Shown here one piece after another: positions 1 to 8,325 of a stretch of DNA of 49,749 nucleotides. The stretch is from Amycolatopsis acidicola (GTDB taxonomy: Bacteria > Actinomycetota > Actinomycetes > Mycobacteriales > Pseudonocardiaceae): the NCBI RefSeq assembly GCF_007713735.2, contig NZ_VMNW02000069.1, positions 1-49,749 on the forward strand. Reading direction: 5' to 3'. The notes under the pieces were generated by a model. It had not been told where the DNA came from, did not search any database, and was given only the letters and a program-made list of their open reading frames with translations. Positions within the stretch are counted from its first letter, which is position 1. Every line of letters begins with the position of its first letter. The position numbers were made by a program, and so were the translations under genes.

Positions 1-727
1 GCGCCGCCGGCCGGGTCGACAGGTTCAGCCCCGCCAGGTCGTCGCGCGGGTAGATGCCGTTGGTGCCCAAGTACGTGGACGTCGCGAAGCCCTCGCCGCG
101 GAGGCTGTCGCGCAGGTCGTCCGCGAGCGAGATCGATGGCTGTCCTTGCGCGCCGTTCAACGGCGGGTTCGAGTACGAGACGTGGAAGCCGTGCGCGCTC
201 GCGGCGGTCGAGCCGTCCGCGTGGATGGAGACTACCGCGGCGGCGTTCGCGTCGTTGCCGATCGCGGCGCGCTGGTCGACGCACGGGCCGACGCCGGTGT
301 CGTCATGCCGCGTGTATACAACGTGTATTCCCTTGGCGGACAACGCATTCCCGACCCGCTGCGCGACGTCCCAGTTGAACTCGTGCTCGGTGTAACCGTC
401 GTTGGACGACGTCCCCGTCGTGTTGCACGGCTTGGTCTCGCCGCGTCCCGCGGGCACCTGCTTGTTGATCACGGACGGCGACTTCACGTTGCCGCCGTTG
501 TGCCCGGGGTCGAGCACCACGACCTTCCCCGCCGCCAACGGTTCGGAGGTCGCCACCGGCGGTGAAACCGCGGGAGCCGGGGCCCGCGAAGAAGAAGCCT
601 CCGGCGACGCCTGGACACTGGACGGCGCACTCGAAGACGGACCGCCGCTCACCCCCGCGCCGCCCTCCGAACATCCCGTGAGCAGCATCGAGCACCCCAG
701 CAACACCGGAAACACACGCCTTCGCAC
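1..727 (-). CDS. N-acetylmuramoyl-L-alanine amidase (Amidase_3), lipoprotein, 3' end cut by window edge
   Basis: Zinc amidase that would cleave the amide bond between muramic acid and the stem peptide of peptidoglycan, at the outer face of the membrane. From the GTG at 727 the protein opens with RRR, a hydrophobic stretch and a lipobox LLTGC (Cys19), then a Ser/Pro/Ala linker to about residue 66. The Amidase_3 domain begins VVVLDPGHNGG (His75 zinc ligand), followed by TEHEFNW (Glu113) and SIHADG (His168). The catalytic Glu expected near the C-terminus lies beyond the left edge. Cys100 and Cys148 could form a disulfide. A second GTG at 736 is a possible alternative start. It is divergent from ybaB, as the homologous amidase Rv3717 is in M. 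tuberculosis next to ybaB-recR. Family assignment is firm; the lipoprotein call is inferred from the lipobox. Confidence 0.9.
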   Translation of the reverse strand, partial: MRRRVFPVLLGCSMLLTGCSEGGAGVSGGPSSSAPSSVQASPEASSSRAPAPAVSPPVATSEPLAAGKVVVLDPGHNGGNVKSPSVINKQVPAGRGETKPCNTTGTSSNDGYTEHEFNWDVAQRVGNALSAKGIHVVYTRHDDTGVGPCVDQRAAIGNDANAAAVVSIHADGSTAASAHGFHVSYSNPPLNGAQGQPSISLADDLRDSLRGEGFATSTYLGTNGIYPRDDLAGLNLSTRPAA

Positions 728-756
728 GGCGAACACGGTGCCACAGCCCAGCGAGC

Positions 757-762
757 TAGGCT
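757..762 (+). promoter_or_regulatory. Putative -10 box (TAGGCT) for ybaB-recR
   Basis: TAGGCT lies 42 bases before the ybaB ATG, in the short divergent gap between the amidase and ybaB. It matches the actinobacterial TANNNT pattern. No good -35 hexamer is visible, so this is a tentative call. Confidence 0.35.
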
Positions 763-804
763 GGCAGACACGTACACCCAATTCGATGGATCGGAACCGG
801 AACC

Positions 805-1176
805 ATGGTCCAACCCGGCGGTGGAATGCCCGACATGCAGGCGATCCTCCAGCAGGCCCAGCAAATGCAGCAGCAGCTCGTCGAGGCACAGGAGGAGCTG
901 CAGCGCACGGAGGTCACCGGCACCTCCGGAGGCGGCCTGGTCAAGGCCACCGTCACCGGTGGCATGGAGCTCAAGGCACTGAGCATCGACCCGAAGGTGG
1001 TCGACCCCGAGGACACCGAGACCCTGGCCGACCTCGTCGTCGCCGCGGTCCGGGACGCGACGAAGAACGCCCAGAAGCTCACCGAGGAGAAGCTCGGCCC
1101 GGTGGCCGGCGCGCTCGGCGGCGGCGGTGGCGGCATGCCCGACCTCGGTGGTCTCGGCCTGCCCGGGCTCGGCTGA
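805..1176 (+). CDS. ybaB: YbaB/EbfC family nucleoid-associated protein
   Basis: Small DNA-binding protein (123 aa) of the YbaB/EbfC family, which forms dimers that bind DNA and is almost always encoded beside recR. Residues 10-40 are a Gln-rich amphipathic helix (MQAILQQAQQMQQQLVEAQ), followed by the family beta-strand core (GGGLVKATVTGGMELKALSIDP) and a helix carrying the conserved LADLVVAAVRDA. The C-terminus ends in a low-complexity Gly-rich tail (about residues 104-123), common in actinobacterial members. It ends 11 bases before the recR start, so the two are almost certainly co-transcribed. The exact role (nucleoid structure, or help to RecR in repair) is not shown by sequence. Confidence 0.92.
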   Translation: MVQPGGGMPDMQAILQQAQQMQQQLVEAQEELQRTEVTGTSGGGLVKATVTGGMELKALSIDPKVVDPEDTETLADLVVAAVRDATKNAQKLTEEKLGPVAGALGGGGGGMPDLGGLGLPGLG

Positions 1177-1187
1177 AGGCGCCCGGC

Positions 1188-1784
1188 TTGTACGAAGGTG
1201 TAGTCCAGGACCTCATCGACGAGCTCGGCCATCTGCCGGGGATCGGCCCGAAGAGCGCGCAGCGCATCGCGTTCCACCTCCTCGCCGCCGATCCGGCCGA
1301 CATCTCGCGGCTGCAGGACGTGCTCGGCAAGGTCCGCGAAGGCGTGCAGTTCTGCGAAATCTGCGGCAACGTCTCCGAGCAGCAGCAGTGCCGGATCTGC
1401 CGCGACGTCCGCCGCGACACGTCGCTGATCTGCGTGGTCGAGGAGCCCAAGGACGTGCTGGCGGTGGAGCGCACCCGCGAGTTCAAGGGCCGCTACCACG
1501 TACTGGGCGGAGCGCTCGACCCGTTGTCCGGCATCGGCCCGGACCAGCTGCGCATGCGCGAGCTGCTCGCCAGGATCGGCAGCGACGAGCTCAAAGAGGT
1601 GATCATCGCTACCGACCCCAACACCGAGGGCGAGGCCACCGCCACCTACCTGGTGCGGATGCTGCGCGATTTCCCCGGTCTCACGGTCACCCGCCTCGCT
1701 TCGGGCCTGCCGATGGGTGGCGACCTCGAATTCGCCGACGAGCTGACCCTCGGCCGCGCGCTCTCCGGCAGGCGTGCGCTGTAG
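1188..1784 (+). CDS. recR: Recombination protein RecR
   Basis: RecR (198 aa) works with RecO, and RecF where present, to load RecA on gapped DNA. Visible features in order: helix-hairpin-helix LPGIGPKSAQRIAFHLL (residues 16-32), a four-Cys zinc finger (Cys56, Cys59, Cys68, Cys71), then a Toprim domain from about residue 80 with VVEEPKD and ATDPNTEGEATA. The start is TTG at 1188: translation MYEGVVQDLIDELG matches the usual RecR N-terminus, and GAAGG sits 8 bases upstream. The reading frame is open far upstream (from 402), but that extension is not RecR. The last 11 bases overlap the next gene. Length is normal for the family. Confidence 0.96.
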   Translation: MYEGVVQDLIDELGHLPGIGPKSAQRIAFHLLAADPADISRLQDVLGKVREGVQFCEICGNVSEQQQCRICRDVRRDTSLICVVEEPKDVLAVERTREFKGRYHVLGGALDPLSGIGPDQLRMRELLARIGSDELKEVIIATDPNTEGEATATYLVRMLRDFPGLTVTRLASGLPMGGDLEFADELTLGRALSGRRAL

Positions 1785-2298
1785 CGACGCCGCGGACGCG
1801 ATCCTCGCCGCCGCACCGCGTCTCGGCGCGGTGCGGCTGGCCGCGATCGACGGCCCTTCCGGGGCGGGCAAATCCACTTTCGCCACCGCGCTGCTCGACG
1901 AGCTGCGCCGCCGTGGCCGCGATACCTTCCTCATCCCCACCGACCACTTCGCCACGTGGGACAACCCGGTGGCGTGGTGGCCGCTGCTGCGCGACGGTGT
2001 GCTGGAACCGTTGGCGCGCGGGGAAACCGGCCACTACCGCAAGCTGGACTGGACCACCGGCGTGCCACGCCCGGGTGCGCTGATCACCGTGCCGCCGCCG
2101 GAAGTGCTCGTCCTCGAAGGGGTTTCCTCGGCGCGCGCTTCCGTTCGTCCCCGGCTTTCCTTCCGCCACGTCATGAACGGGCCCGATGCGGGCGCCCGGC
2201 TGGAGCGTGCCGTTCAGCGAGACGGGGAATCCGACAGGCAGAATCTCGTTCGGTGGCAGGCCTTCGAACGCGGTTGGTTCGCCGCTGACCGTACCTGA
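1774..2298 (+). CDS. Uridine kinase-like P-loop protein, slightly short C-terminus
   Basis: P-loop NTPase (174 aa) similar to actinobacterial uridine-kinase-like proteins often found after recR. Walker A is GPSGAGKST (residues 27-35); PTDHF near residue 57 is the acidic substrate-site motif of nucleoside kinase folds; VLVLEGVSSAR looks like the Walker B strand and RWQAFERGWFA is the conserved C-terminal motif. The GTG start at 1774 lies inside recR (11-base overlap), implying translational coupling. The frame stops right after the WFAADRT motif, where I would expect a further 10-15 residues from memory of relatives, so the end may be truncated. The substrate is unknown; uridine or another small alcohol are possibilities. 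Confidence 0.8.
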   Translation: MRCSDAADAILAAAPRLGAVRLAAIDGPSGAGKSTFATALLDELRRRGRDTFLIPTDHFATWDNPVAWWPLLRDGVLEPLARGETGHYRKLDWTTGVPRPGALITVPPPEVLVLEGVSSARASVRPRLSFRHVMNGPDAGARLERAVQRDGESDRQNLVRWQAFERGWFAADRT

Positions 2299-2425
2299 CC
2301 GCACCTCACCCATACGGGTGAGATCCAACCGGACAAATGGGCTGTCGATAACACTCTTCGTGGCGTGATCATCCCAGCGTGTCATCGCAGCACGGTTTAC
2401 GTAGCGCGATCGTAACCTCGAGTGC

Positions 2426-2454
2426 TTAAGCCGAAGCCCAGTTCCGGCTAGGGT
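2426..2454 (+). promoter_or_regulatory. Putative promoter of the peptide ABC importer operon
   Basis: TTAAGC (2426-2431), a 17-base spacer and TAGGGT (2449-2454) form a plausible sigma-70-type promoter 38 bases before the first operon gene. Just upstream is a short inverted repeat TTACG-9 bases-CGTAA (2397-2415) that could be an operator. The -10 is good and the -35 weak. The gene has a strong AAGGAG ribosome binding site at 2481-2486. Confidence 0.45.
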
Positions 2455-2491
2455 CGTCGATCACTAACCGCATCTTCTACAAGGAGTTCAC

Positions 2492-4159
2492 ATGCTCCCT
2501 CAGCGGGTGGCTCGCCTGCGCCGCTTCGCCCTGATCGGGCTCGTCGGTGCTTTGGCTGTGGCCATGTCGGCCTGCGCTTCCGAACGTGGTTCGGGTGGTG
2601 GTGGCGCCAACGACACGTTCGTCTTCGGCGCCGCGGGCGCGCCGAAGAACTTCGATCCCATCTTCAACGACGACGGTGAGAGTTTCCGCCCCGCGCGGCA
2701 GATGTTCGACACGCTGGTCACCTACAAGCCGGGCACGACCGAGCTGGTCGGCGACCTCGCCACGGCATGGACTCCGAGCGCCGACGCGAAGACGTGGACC
2801 TTCACCCTGCGCCAGGGCGTGAAGTTCCACGACGGCACGCCTTTCAACGCCGCGGCGGTTTGCTTCAACTTCGACCGCTGGTACAACATGAAGGGCGCCG
2901 CCGCGCAGTCGCAGATGATCTACTACGGCGACGTCTTCGAAGGTTTCGCGCACAACGAGGGTGACGCCACCGGCGACCCGGTCTACAAGTCGTGCGAGGC
3001 CAAGGACGACCACACCGCGGTGCTGAACCTGAACAAGGCCAAGGGCGCCTTCCCCGACGCGTTCGGCCTGACCTCGCTGTCGATCTCCAGCCCCGACGCG
3101 CTGAAGAAGTACGACGCGGACAACGTGACCCAGAGCGGCGAGTCGTTCACCTACCCCTCGTACGCCGAAGAGCACCCGACGGGCACCGGGCCGTACAAGT
3201 TCGAGAGCTACGACAAGACGAACAAGACGATCACCCTCGTCCGCAACGACGACTACTGGGGTGAGAAGGCCAAGACCTCGAAGCTCATCTTCAAGATCAT
3301 CGAGGACGAGAACGCGCGGAAGCAGGAGCTGGCCGCCGGCACCATCGACGGCTACGACTTCCCGAGCCCGGCGGACTACAAATCCTTGCAGGACGCCGGG
3401 AACCAGGTGCTGATCCGGCCCGCGTTCAACATCCTGTACCTGGGCATCAACCAGAAGAACAACCCGAAGCTGGGCGACGTCCGGGTGCGTCAGGCGCTCG
3501 AATACGCGATCAACAAGGACCAGCTCGCGAAGAACAAACTTCCGAGCGGGGCCTACGCGCAGACGCAGTTCCTGCCGAACAACGTGCCCGGTTACACCGA
3601 CGCCGTCGAGAAACACAGCTACGACCCGAACAAGGCCAAGGATCTGCTCGCGCAGGCCGGCGCCACGGGGCTGACGCTGAACTTCTACGTGCCCACCGAG
3701 GTCACCCGGCCCTACATGCCGAACCCGGTCGAGATCGGCGCCGCGATCGCCGACGACCTCAAGGCCGTCGGGATCAACGTCAACATCGTCCAGGAGCCGT
3801 GGAACGGCGGCTACAAGGACGACGTGCAGAAGGCGGGCAAGCAGGACATCCACCTGCTGGGCTGGACCGGTGACTACGCCGATGCCGGCAACTTCGTCGG
3901 CACCTTCTTCGGCAGGCAGAAGGCGGAGTTCGGGTTCAACAACCCGCAGATCTTCAACGCCCTGGGCAACGCCGACTCGCAGACCACGCCCGAGGCGAAG
4001 AAGACCGCCTACGAGCAGGCCAGCGTGCTGATTTCGCAGTACGTGCCCGCGGTGCCGCTGACCTCGTCGCCGCCGGCGATCGTGGTGAAGGGCAACGTCC
4101 ACAACCTGGTGCCGACGCCGCTCACCGACGAGCGCTTCTACACGGTGACCAAGGGCTGA
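2492..4159 (+). CDS. ABC transporter substrate-binding protein (SBP_bac_5, peptide type), lipoprotein
   Basis: Extracellular solute receptor (555 aa) of the oligopeptide/dipeptide/nickel family, tethered to the membrane outer face. N-terminus: Arg-rich start, hydrophobic core and lipobox-like AMSAC near residue 28, then a Gly/Ser linker. The mature part shows family landmarks: NFDPIFNDD, FDTLV, LATAWTPSADAKTWTFTLRQGVKFHDGTPF split over residues about 60-115, GTGPYKFESYD, VRVRQALEYAINKDQL, and EPWNGGYKDD towards the end. Length is typical. It is the first gene of a five-gene operon with two permeases and two ATPases. The ligand cannot be read from sequence; di- or oligopeptides are the default inference. 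Confidence 0.93.
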   Translation: MLPQRVARLRRFALIGLVGALAVAMSACASERGSGGGGANDTFVFGAAGAPKNFDPIFNDDGESFRPARQMFDTLVTYKPGTTELVGDLATAWTPSADAKTWTFTLRQGVKFHDGTPFNAAAVCFNFDRWYNMKGAAAQSQMIYYGDVFEGFAHNEGDATGDPVYKSCEAKDDHTAVLNLNKAKGAFPDAFGLTSLSISSPDALKKYDADNVTQSGESFTYPSYAEEHPTGTGPYKFESYDKTNKTITLVRNDDYWGEKAKTSKLIFKIIEDENARKQELAAGTIDGYDFPSPADYKSLQDAGNQVLIRPAFNILYLGINQKNNPKLGDVRVRQALEYAINKDQLAKNKLPSGAYAQTQFLPNNVPGYTDAVEKHSYDPNKAKDLLAQAGATGLTLNFYVPTEVTRPYMPNPVEIGAAIADDLKAVGINVNIVQEPWNGGYKDDVQKAGKQDIHLLGWTGDYADAGNFVGTFFGRQKAEFGFNNPQIFNALGNADSQTTPEAKKTAYEQASVLISQYVPAVPLTSSPPAIVVKGNVHNLVPTPLTDERFYTVTKG

Positions 4160-4160
4160 C

Positions 4161-4230
4161 GGGACTTCTTCGGCGGGGAAGTACCCCTCACGGTTTCGGC
4201 CGTGGGCGGGTACTTTCCCGTGAAGGTCCC
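4161..4230 (+). repeat. Long imperfect inverted repeat between receptor and permease genes
   Basis: A 70-base hairpin begins immediately after the receptor gene stop. GGGAC (4161-4165) pairs with GTCCC (4226-4230); GGGAAGTACCC (about 4176-4186) pairs with GGGTACTTTCCC with one bulged base; CACGG/CCGTG closes near a loop TTTCGG. There is no U tract, so rather than a full terminator it may be an RNA-stabilising or attenuating stem that raises receptor levels over permease levels, a common arrangement in binding-protein operons. It could also be a dispersed intergenic palindrome. The function is inference. Confidence 0.7.
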
Positions 4231-4249
4231 GCGTGAGGGCACGAACCAC

Positions 4250-5254
4250 ATGTTGCGATTTCTTGTTCGTCGTCTGTTGCAGGCGATTCCGACGTTGCTG
4301 GTGCTGTCGATCCTGGTGTTCGCCTGGCTGCGGTTGCTGCCGGGCGGCCCGGCCGGCGCACTGCTGGGCGAGAAGGCCACCCCGGCCAAACTCGCCGACC
4401 TGAACCGGATCATGGGTCTGGACCAGCCGATTCCCGTGCAGTACTTCAAGTTCCTCGGCCGCGTGACGACCGGGGACTTCGGGAGTTCGCTGATCAGCGG
4501 GGATTCCGTGCTGGCCGAACTCGGCCGGGCGCTCCCGGCCACCATCGAGCTCGCCATCTGCGCGCTGCTGCTCGCGATCGTGTTCGGTATCCCGCTCGGC
4601 TACCTCGCCGCGCGGTACCACGGCCGCCTGCTCGACAGCGCGACCGTGCTCACGACGCTGGTCGGTGTCGCGGTGCCGGTGTTCTTCCTCGGTGTGCTGC
4701 TGAAGTACGTCTTCGCGCAGAAGCTGGGGATCCTGCCGCCATCGGGCAGACAGGACGTGACCATCGACGCCACGCATCCCACCGGGTTCTTCGTCCTCGA
4801 CGGGATACTCACCGGCGAGTTCGACGCGGCGTGGGACGCGATCAAACACCTGATCCTGCCCGCTATCGCGCTGGCGAGCATTCCGTTCGCGGTGATCGTG
4901 CGGATCACCCGCGCCTCGGTGCTCGACGTGCAGCAGGAGGATTTCGTGCGCACGGCCGAATCGAAGGGCCTGACGGCGCCGGTGATCCGGCGTCGGCACG
5001 TCTTGCGCAACGCACTGCTGCCGGTCAGTACGACGATCGGTTTGCAGACCGGGTTGTTGCTGGCCGGCGCGGTACTGACGGAGAAGGTGTTCAACATCCC
5101 CGGGCTCGGTTATCTGCTGGCACAAGGCATCGAACGCCGTGACTACCCACGCCTGCAGGCGTTGCTGTTGCTGGCCGCGTTGGTCTACGTGCTGGTGAAC
5201 CTGCTCGTGGACATCTCGTACGCGATCATCGATCCGAGGGTGCGGGTGCGCTGA
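4250..5254 (+). CDS. ABC transporter permease (DppB/OppB type)
   Basis: Inner-membrane permease (334 aa) of the peptide importer, forming the channel with the next gene product. The N-terminus MLRFLVRRLLQAIPTLLVLS is the classic DppB start with the first membrane span; the GDFGSSL motif follows near residue 80; several further hydrophobic spans occur; the EAA-type coupling loop around VRTAESKGL (C-terminal third) contacts the ATPases; ending VDISYAIIDPRVRVR is typical. I chose ATG at 4250, with GAGGG at 4235-4239, over an in-frame GTG at 4202 that would add residues encoded by the hairpin. The stop TGA shares its A with the ATG of the next gene, so translation is coupled. Confidence 0.93.
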   Translation: MLRFLVRRLLQAIPTLLVLSILVFAWLRLLPGGPAGALLGEKATPAKLADLNRIMGLDQPIPVQYFKFLGRVTTGDFGSSLISGDSVLAELGRALPATIELAICALLLAIVFGIPLGYLAARYHGRLLDSATVLTTLVGVAVPVFFLGVLLKYVFAQKLGILPPSGRQDVTIDATHPTGFFVLDGILTGEFDAAWDAIKHLILPAIALASIPFAVIVRITRASVLDVQQEDFVRTAESKGLTAPVIRRRHVLRNALLPVSTTIGLQTGLLLAGAVLTEKVFNIPGLGYLLAQGIERRDYPRLQALLLLAALVYVLVNLLVDISYAIIDPRVRVR

Positions 5255-6183
5255 TGGCGACGAAGATGTTGCGGCGCAAGGCCGAACGGATCGACGAACT
5301 CGCCGCCTCCGGCGGTACCAGTCTCGCCGCGGACGCGGTGAGGCGGATGGCCCGCAGCCCGATCGCGATCACCGGTGCGGTGATCACCCTCCTGTTCGTG
5401 CTGCTGGCCATCTTCGCTCCGCTGCTCGCGCCGAAGGATCCCTCGATCCCGTACGACGAGCTGAAGGAGAACCTCACCCCGAGCTCGATTCCCGGTCCCA
5501 TGCCGGGTTTCCTGCTCGGCTCCGACCAGAACGGCTACGACTTCTTCTCGCGGCTGCTCGTCGGCGCGCAGCAGACGTTGATCGTGGGCGTGGTCGCGAC
5601 GCTCATCGGCGTGGTGTTCGGGATGATCATCGGCGGGCTGGCCGGCGCTTTCGGCGGCTGGGTGGACACGCTGCTGATGCGGTTCACCGACATCCTGCTG
5701 GCGATTCCCTCGCTGCTGCTGGCGATTTCGATCGCCGCGCTGTTCTCGCACGGTTCACAGTGGACAGTCATCATCGCGGTCGCGGTGGTGAGCGTGCCGA
5801 TCTTCGCGCGGCTGCTGCGCGGCGCGATGCTCGCGCAACGCAGCAGCGACCACGTGCTCGCGGCCACCGCGCTGGGCGTGCGGCGGGGCACCATCGTGTT
5901 CCGGCACATGCTGCCGAACTCGGTGGGGCCGGTGATCGTGCAGGCGACGCTGACGCTCGCCACGTCGATCATCGACGCGGCCGCGCTGTCGTTCCTCGGC
6001 CTCGGCGACCCGGACCCCAGCCGCGCGGAATGGGGCCTGATGCTGGGCAACTCACAGGGCTATCTGGACGTGAAGCCCGAGCTGGCGTTCTACCCCGCCA
6101 TCGCGATCATCGTGGTGGCGCTGGGGTTCACCCTGCTCGGCGAGTCGCTGCGCGAAGCGCTCGACCCGAAGAACAGGCGGTAA
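5254..6183 (+). CDS. ABC transporter permease (DppC/OppC type)
   Basis: Second permease (309 aa) of the importer. After a charged N-terminal segment (about residues 1-38) comes the first span (ITGAVITLLFVLLAIFAPLLAP), then the OppC_N motif and HPLGSDQNG-like LLGSDQNGYDFFSRLL, further spans, and the coupling loop HVLAATALGVRRGTIVFRHMLPN seen in two pieces around residues 205-228. It ends GESLREALDPKNRR, which is characteristic. Start ATG at 5254 overlaps the previous stop by one base. The next gene starts two bases after its stop, so the operon is tightly packed. Confidence 0.93.
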   Translation: MATKMLRRKAERIDELAASGGTSLAADAVRRMARSPIAITGAVITLLFVLLAIFAPLLAPKDPSIPYDELKENLTPSSIPGPMPGFLLGSDQNGYDFFSRLLVGAQQTLIVGVVATLIGVVFGMIIGGLAGAFGGWVDTLLMRFTDILLAIPSLLLAISIAALFSHGSQWTVIIAVAVVSVPIFARLLRGAMLAQRSSDHVLAATALGVRRGTIVFRHMLPNSVGPVIVQATLTLATSIIDAAALSFLGLGDPDPSRAEWGLMLGNSQGYLDVKPELAFYPAIAIIVVALGFTLLGESLREALDPKNRR

Positions 6184-6185
6184 CA

Positions 6186-7181
6186 GTGGCACTACTCGAG
6201 GTACGAGATCTTTCGGTCACGTTCCGCCGCAAGGGAACGCCGCCGTTCACCGCGGTGGACGGGGTCAGCTTCGACGTCGAGCCGGGGCAGACGGTCGGGC
6301 TCGTCGGCGAGTCGGGCAGCGGCAAGTCGGTGACCGCGCTGGCGATCATGGGCCTGCTGCCGAAACGCGGCGCGGAGGTCGGCGGTTCGGTGTCGTTCGA
6401 GGACACCGACCTGCTCACGTTGCCGGACAAGCAGATGCGCGACCGGCGCGGCCGGGACCTCGGCATGGTCTTCCAGGACCCGTTGTCCTCGCTGAACCCG
6501 GTCATCCCGATCGGGCTGCAGATCACCGAGGTGCTGGAGCGGCACCGCGGGATGTCGCGCAAGGAGGCTTCGGCCGAGGCCACCGACCTGCTCGGCCGGG
6601 TCGGCATCCCGGACCCGAAGCGGCGGCTGACGGAGTACCCGCACCAGCTCTCCGGCGGGATGCGGCAGCGCGCGCTGATCGCGATCGCGCTCGCGTGCCG
6701 GCCGCGGCTGCTGATCGCGGACGAGCCGACCACGGCGCTGGACGTGACGATCCAGGCGCAGATCCTGGCGCTGCTCTCGGAGCTGGTGCGGGACACCGGA
6801 ACCGCGCTGATCATGATCACGCACGACCTCGGCGTGGTGGCGGGGCTGTGCGACGAGGTCAACGTGATGTACGGCGGCCGCGTGGTGGAGCGTGCTGAAC
6901 GGCACGACCTGTTTTCCCAGGCACGGCACCCTTACACGCATGGGCTGCTCCAATCGATCCCGCGGCTCGACGCGCCGCGCGGGGAGAAACTGATGCCCAT
7001 CAAGGGATCCGTGGCCGACAACATTCCGTGGGAGCACGCGTGCGCGTTCGCGCCGCGCTGCCCCAACGCGCTCGACCACTGCCGGGAGGTGGCCCCGGAG
7101 CTCGTGCCCGACAACGGCGGGATGCTGCGCTGCCACAACCCCGTCGGCCCGGTCAGCGCTACGCAGGGGGTGGGGGCATGA
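6186..7181 (+). CDS. Peptide ABC transporter ATP-binding protein (OppD/DppD type)
   Basis: Cytoplasmic ATPase (331 aa) energising the importer. Walker A GESGSGKS (about residues 43-50), Q-loop MVFQDPLSSLNPV, signature LSGGMRQRALIAIAL, Walker B LLIADEPTTALD and the H-loop ITHDLGVV are all intact. The C-terminal oligopeptide/dipeptide extension contains CAFAPRCPNALDHC with the conserved Cys cluster that binds an iron-sulfur centre in some homologues. Start GTG at 6186 gives MALLEVRDLSVTF; the frame is open further upstream (from 5760), but that is antisense-like noise inside the permease. The stop overlaps the next ATG by three bases (ATGA). Confidence 0.94.
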   Translation: MALLEVRDLSVTFRRKGTPPFTAVDGVSFDVEPGQTVGLVGESGSGKSVTALAIMGLLPKRGAEVGGSVSFEDTDLLTLPDKQMRDRRGRDLGMVFQDPLSSLNPVIPIGLQITEVLERHRGMSRKEASAEATDLLGRVGIPDPKRRLTEYPHQLSGGMRQRALIAIALACRPRLLIADEPTTALDVTIQAQILALLSELVRDTGTALIMITHDLGVVAGLCDEVNVMYGGRVVERAERHDLFSQARHPYTHGLLQSIPRLDAPRGEKLMPIKGSVADNIPWEHACAFAPRCPNALDHCREVAPELVPDNGGMLRCHNPVGPVSATQGVGA

Positions 7182-8278
7182 CCGAACCGCTGGTGACGGT
7201 GGAGGGCATCCAGGTGCACTTCCCGATCAAGCGCGGGCTGGTGTTCGACCGGACGGTCGGGTACGTCTACGCGGTCGACGGGGTCGACCTGACGATCCAG
7301 CGCGGCGAGACCTACGGGCTCGTCGGCGAGTCGGGCTGCGGCAAGACCACGCTCGGACGCGGCATCCTGCGGCTCGTGGAGCCGACCGGCGGGCGGGTCG
7401 TGTTCGAAGGCACGGATGTGTCCACGCTCAAGGGCGAAGCGCTGCGGAAGATGCGGCGGCGGATGCAGATGGTGTTCCAGGACCCGCTGTCCAGTCTCGA
7501 TCCGCGGCAGTCGGTGGAGTCGATCCTCGTCGAGGGCATGCGCGCGCACGGACTCGACAAAGGCAAGGAGGCCACCGGCAACCGCTTGCGGGAGCTGCTT
7601 TCCGCGGTCGGCCTGCCGGTCACGTCGCTGCGTAAGTACCCGCACGAGTTCTCCGGCGGCCAGCGCCAGCGGATCGGCATCGCCAGGGCGCTGGCCGTCG
7701 AGCCGGACCTGATCGTGGCCGACGAACCGGTGTCCGCGCTCGACGTCTCGGTGCAGGCGCAGGTGCTGAACCTGCTCGAGGAGCTGCAGGACACCCTCGG
7801 CCTGACGTACCTGGTGATCGCGCACGACCTCGCCGTGGTGCGGCACATTTCGGACCGGATCGGCGTGATGTACCTGGGTTCGCTGGTCGAGGAGACCGAC
7901 TCGGAGACGCTCTACTCCGATCCGCTGCACCCGTACACGCGGGCGCTGCTGTCGGCGATCCCGGTGCCCGACCCGGTGGTGGAGGACCGGCGGGAGCAGA
8001 TCCTGCTCGCCGGTGACCTGCCTTCGCCTGCCGCGCCGCCGACGGGCTGCCGCTTCCACACCCGCTGCCCGTGGCGGCAGGAGACGAGGTGCGACACCGA
8101 GCGGCCCGAGCTGCGGCAGATCGGCGCGGGGCACCGGGTCGCCTGCCACTACGCGGAGGACATCCGGTCCGGCGCGATCACCCCGCACGAGGTGACCGCG
8201 GAGCTGGTCGAAGTGGACTCCGGCGGCGGCCCGGCGGTCACCCACGCGGCTTCCGTCGCCGAGATGCTCGAGCCCTGA
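7178..8278 (+). CDS. Peptide ABC transporter ATP-binding protein (OppF/DppF type)
   Basis: Second ATPase (366 aa), pairing with the preceding one. Motifs: Walker A GESGCGKTT, Q-loop MVFQDPLSSLDPRQS, signature FSGGQRQRIGIARAL, Walker B LIVADEPVSALD, H-loop IAHDLAVV. The C-terminal extension has GCRFHTRCPWRQETRC, again the Cys-rich motif of the family. ATG at 7178 overlaps the stop of the previous gene (ATGA). It is the last gene of the operon. After the extension the tail (about residues 335-366) is acidic and not conserved. Confidence 0.94.
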   Translation: MTEPLVTVEGIQVHFPIKRGLVFDRTVGYVYAVDGVDLTIQRGETYGLVGESGCGKTTLGRGILRLVEPTGGRVVFEGTDVSTLKGEALRKMRRRMQMVFQDPLSSLDPRQSVESILVEGMRAHGLDKGKEATGNRLRELLSAVGLPVTSLRKYPHEFSGGQRQRIGIARALAVEPDLIVADEPVSALDVSVQAQVLNLLEELQDTLGLTYLVIAHDLAVVRHISDRIGVMYLGSLVEETDSETLYSDPLHPYTRALLSAIPVPDPVVEDRREQILLAGDLPSPAAPPTGCRFHTRCPWRQETRCDTERPELRQIGAGHRVACHYAEDIRSGAITPHEVTAELVEVDSGGGPAVTHAASVAEMLEP

Positions 8279-8325
8279 GACGGGTAGCCTGGCGTCGGCA
8301 ATGTCCGTTGAAGGGGGCTGCATCC

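Noticed and set aside
2477..5125. Very long minus-strand open frame (882 codons) opposite the peptide importer genes
   Set aside because: It is antisense to clearly recognised genes and its translation is Arg/Val/Gly-rich without domains. High-GC DNA with G/C third positions leaves such frames open.
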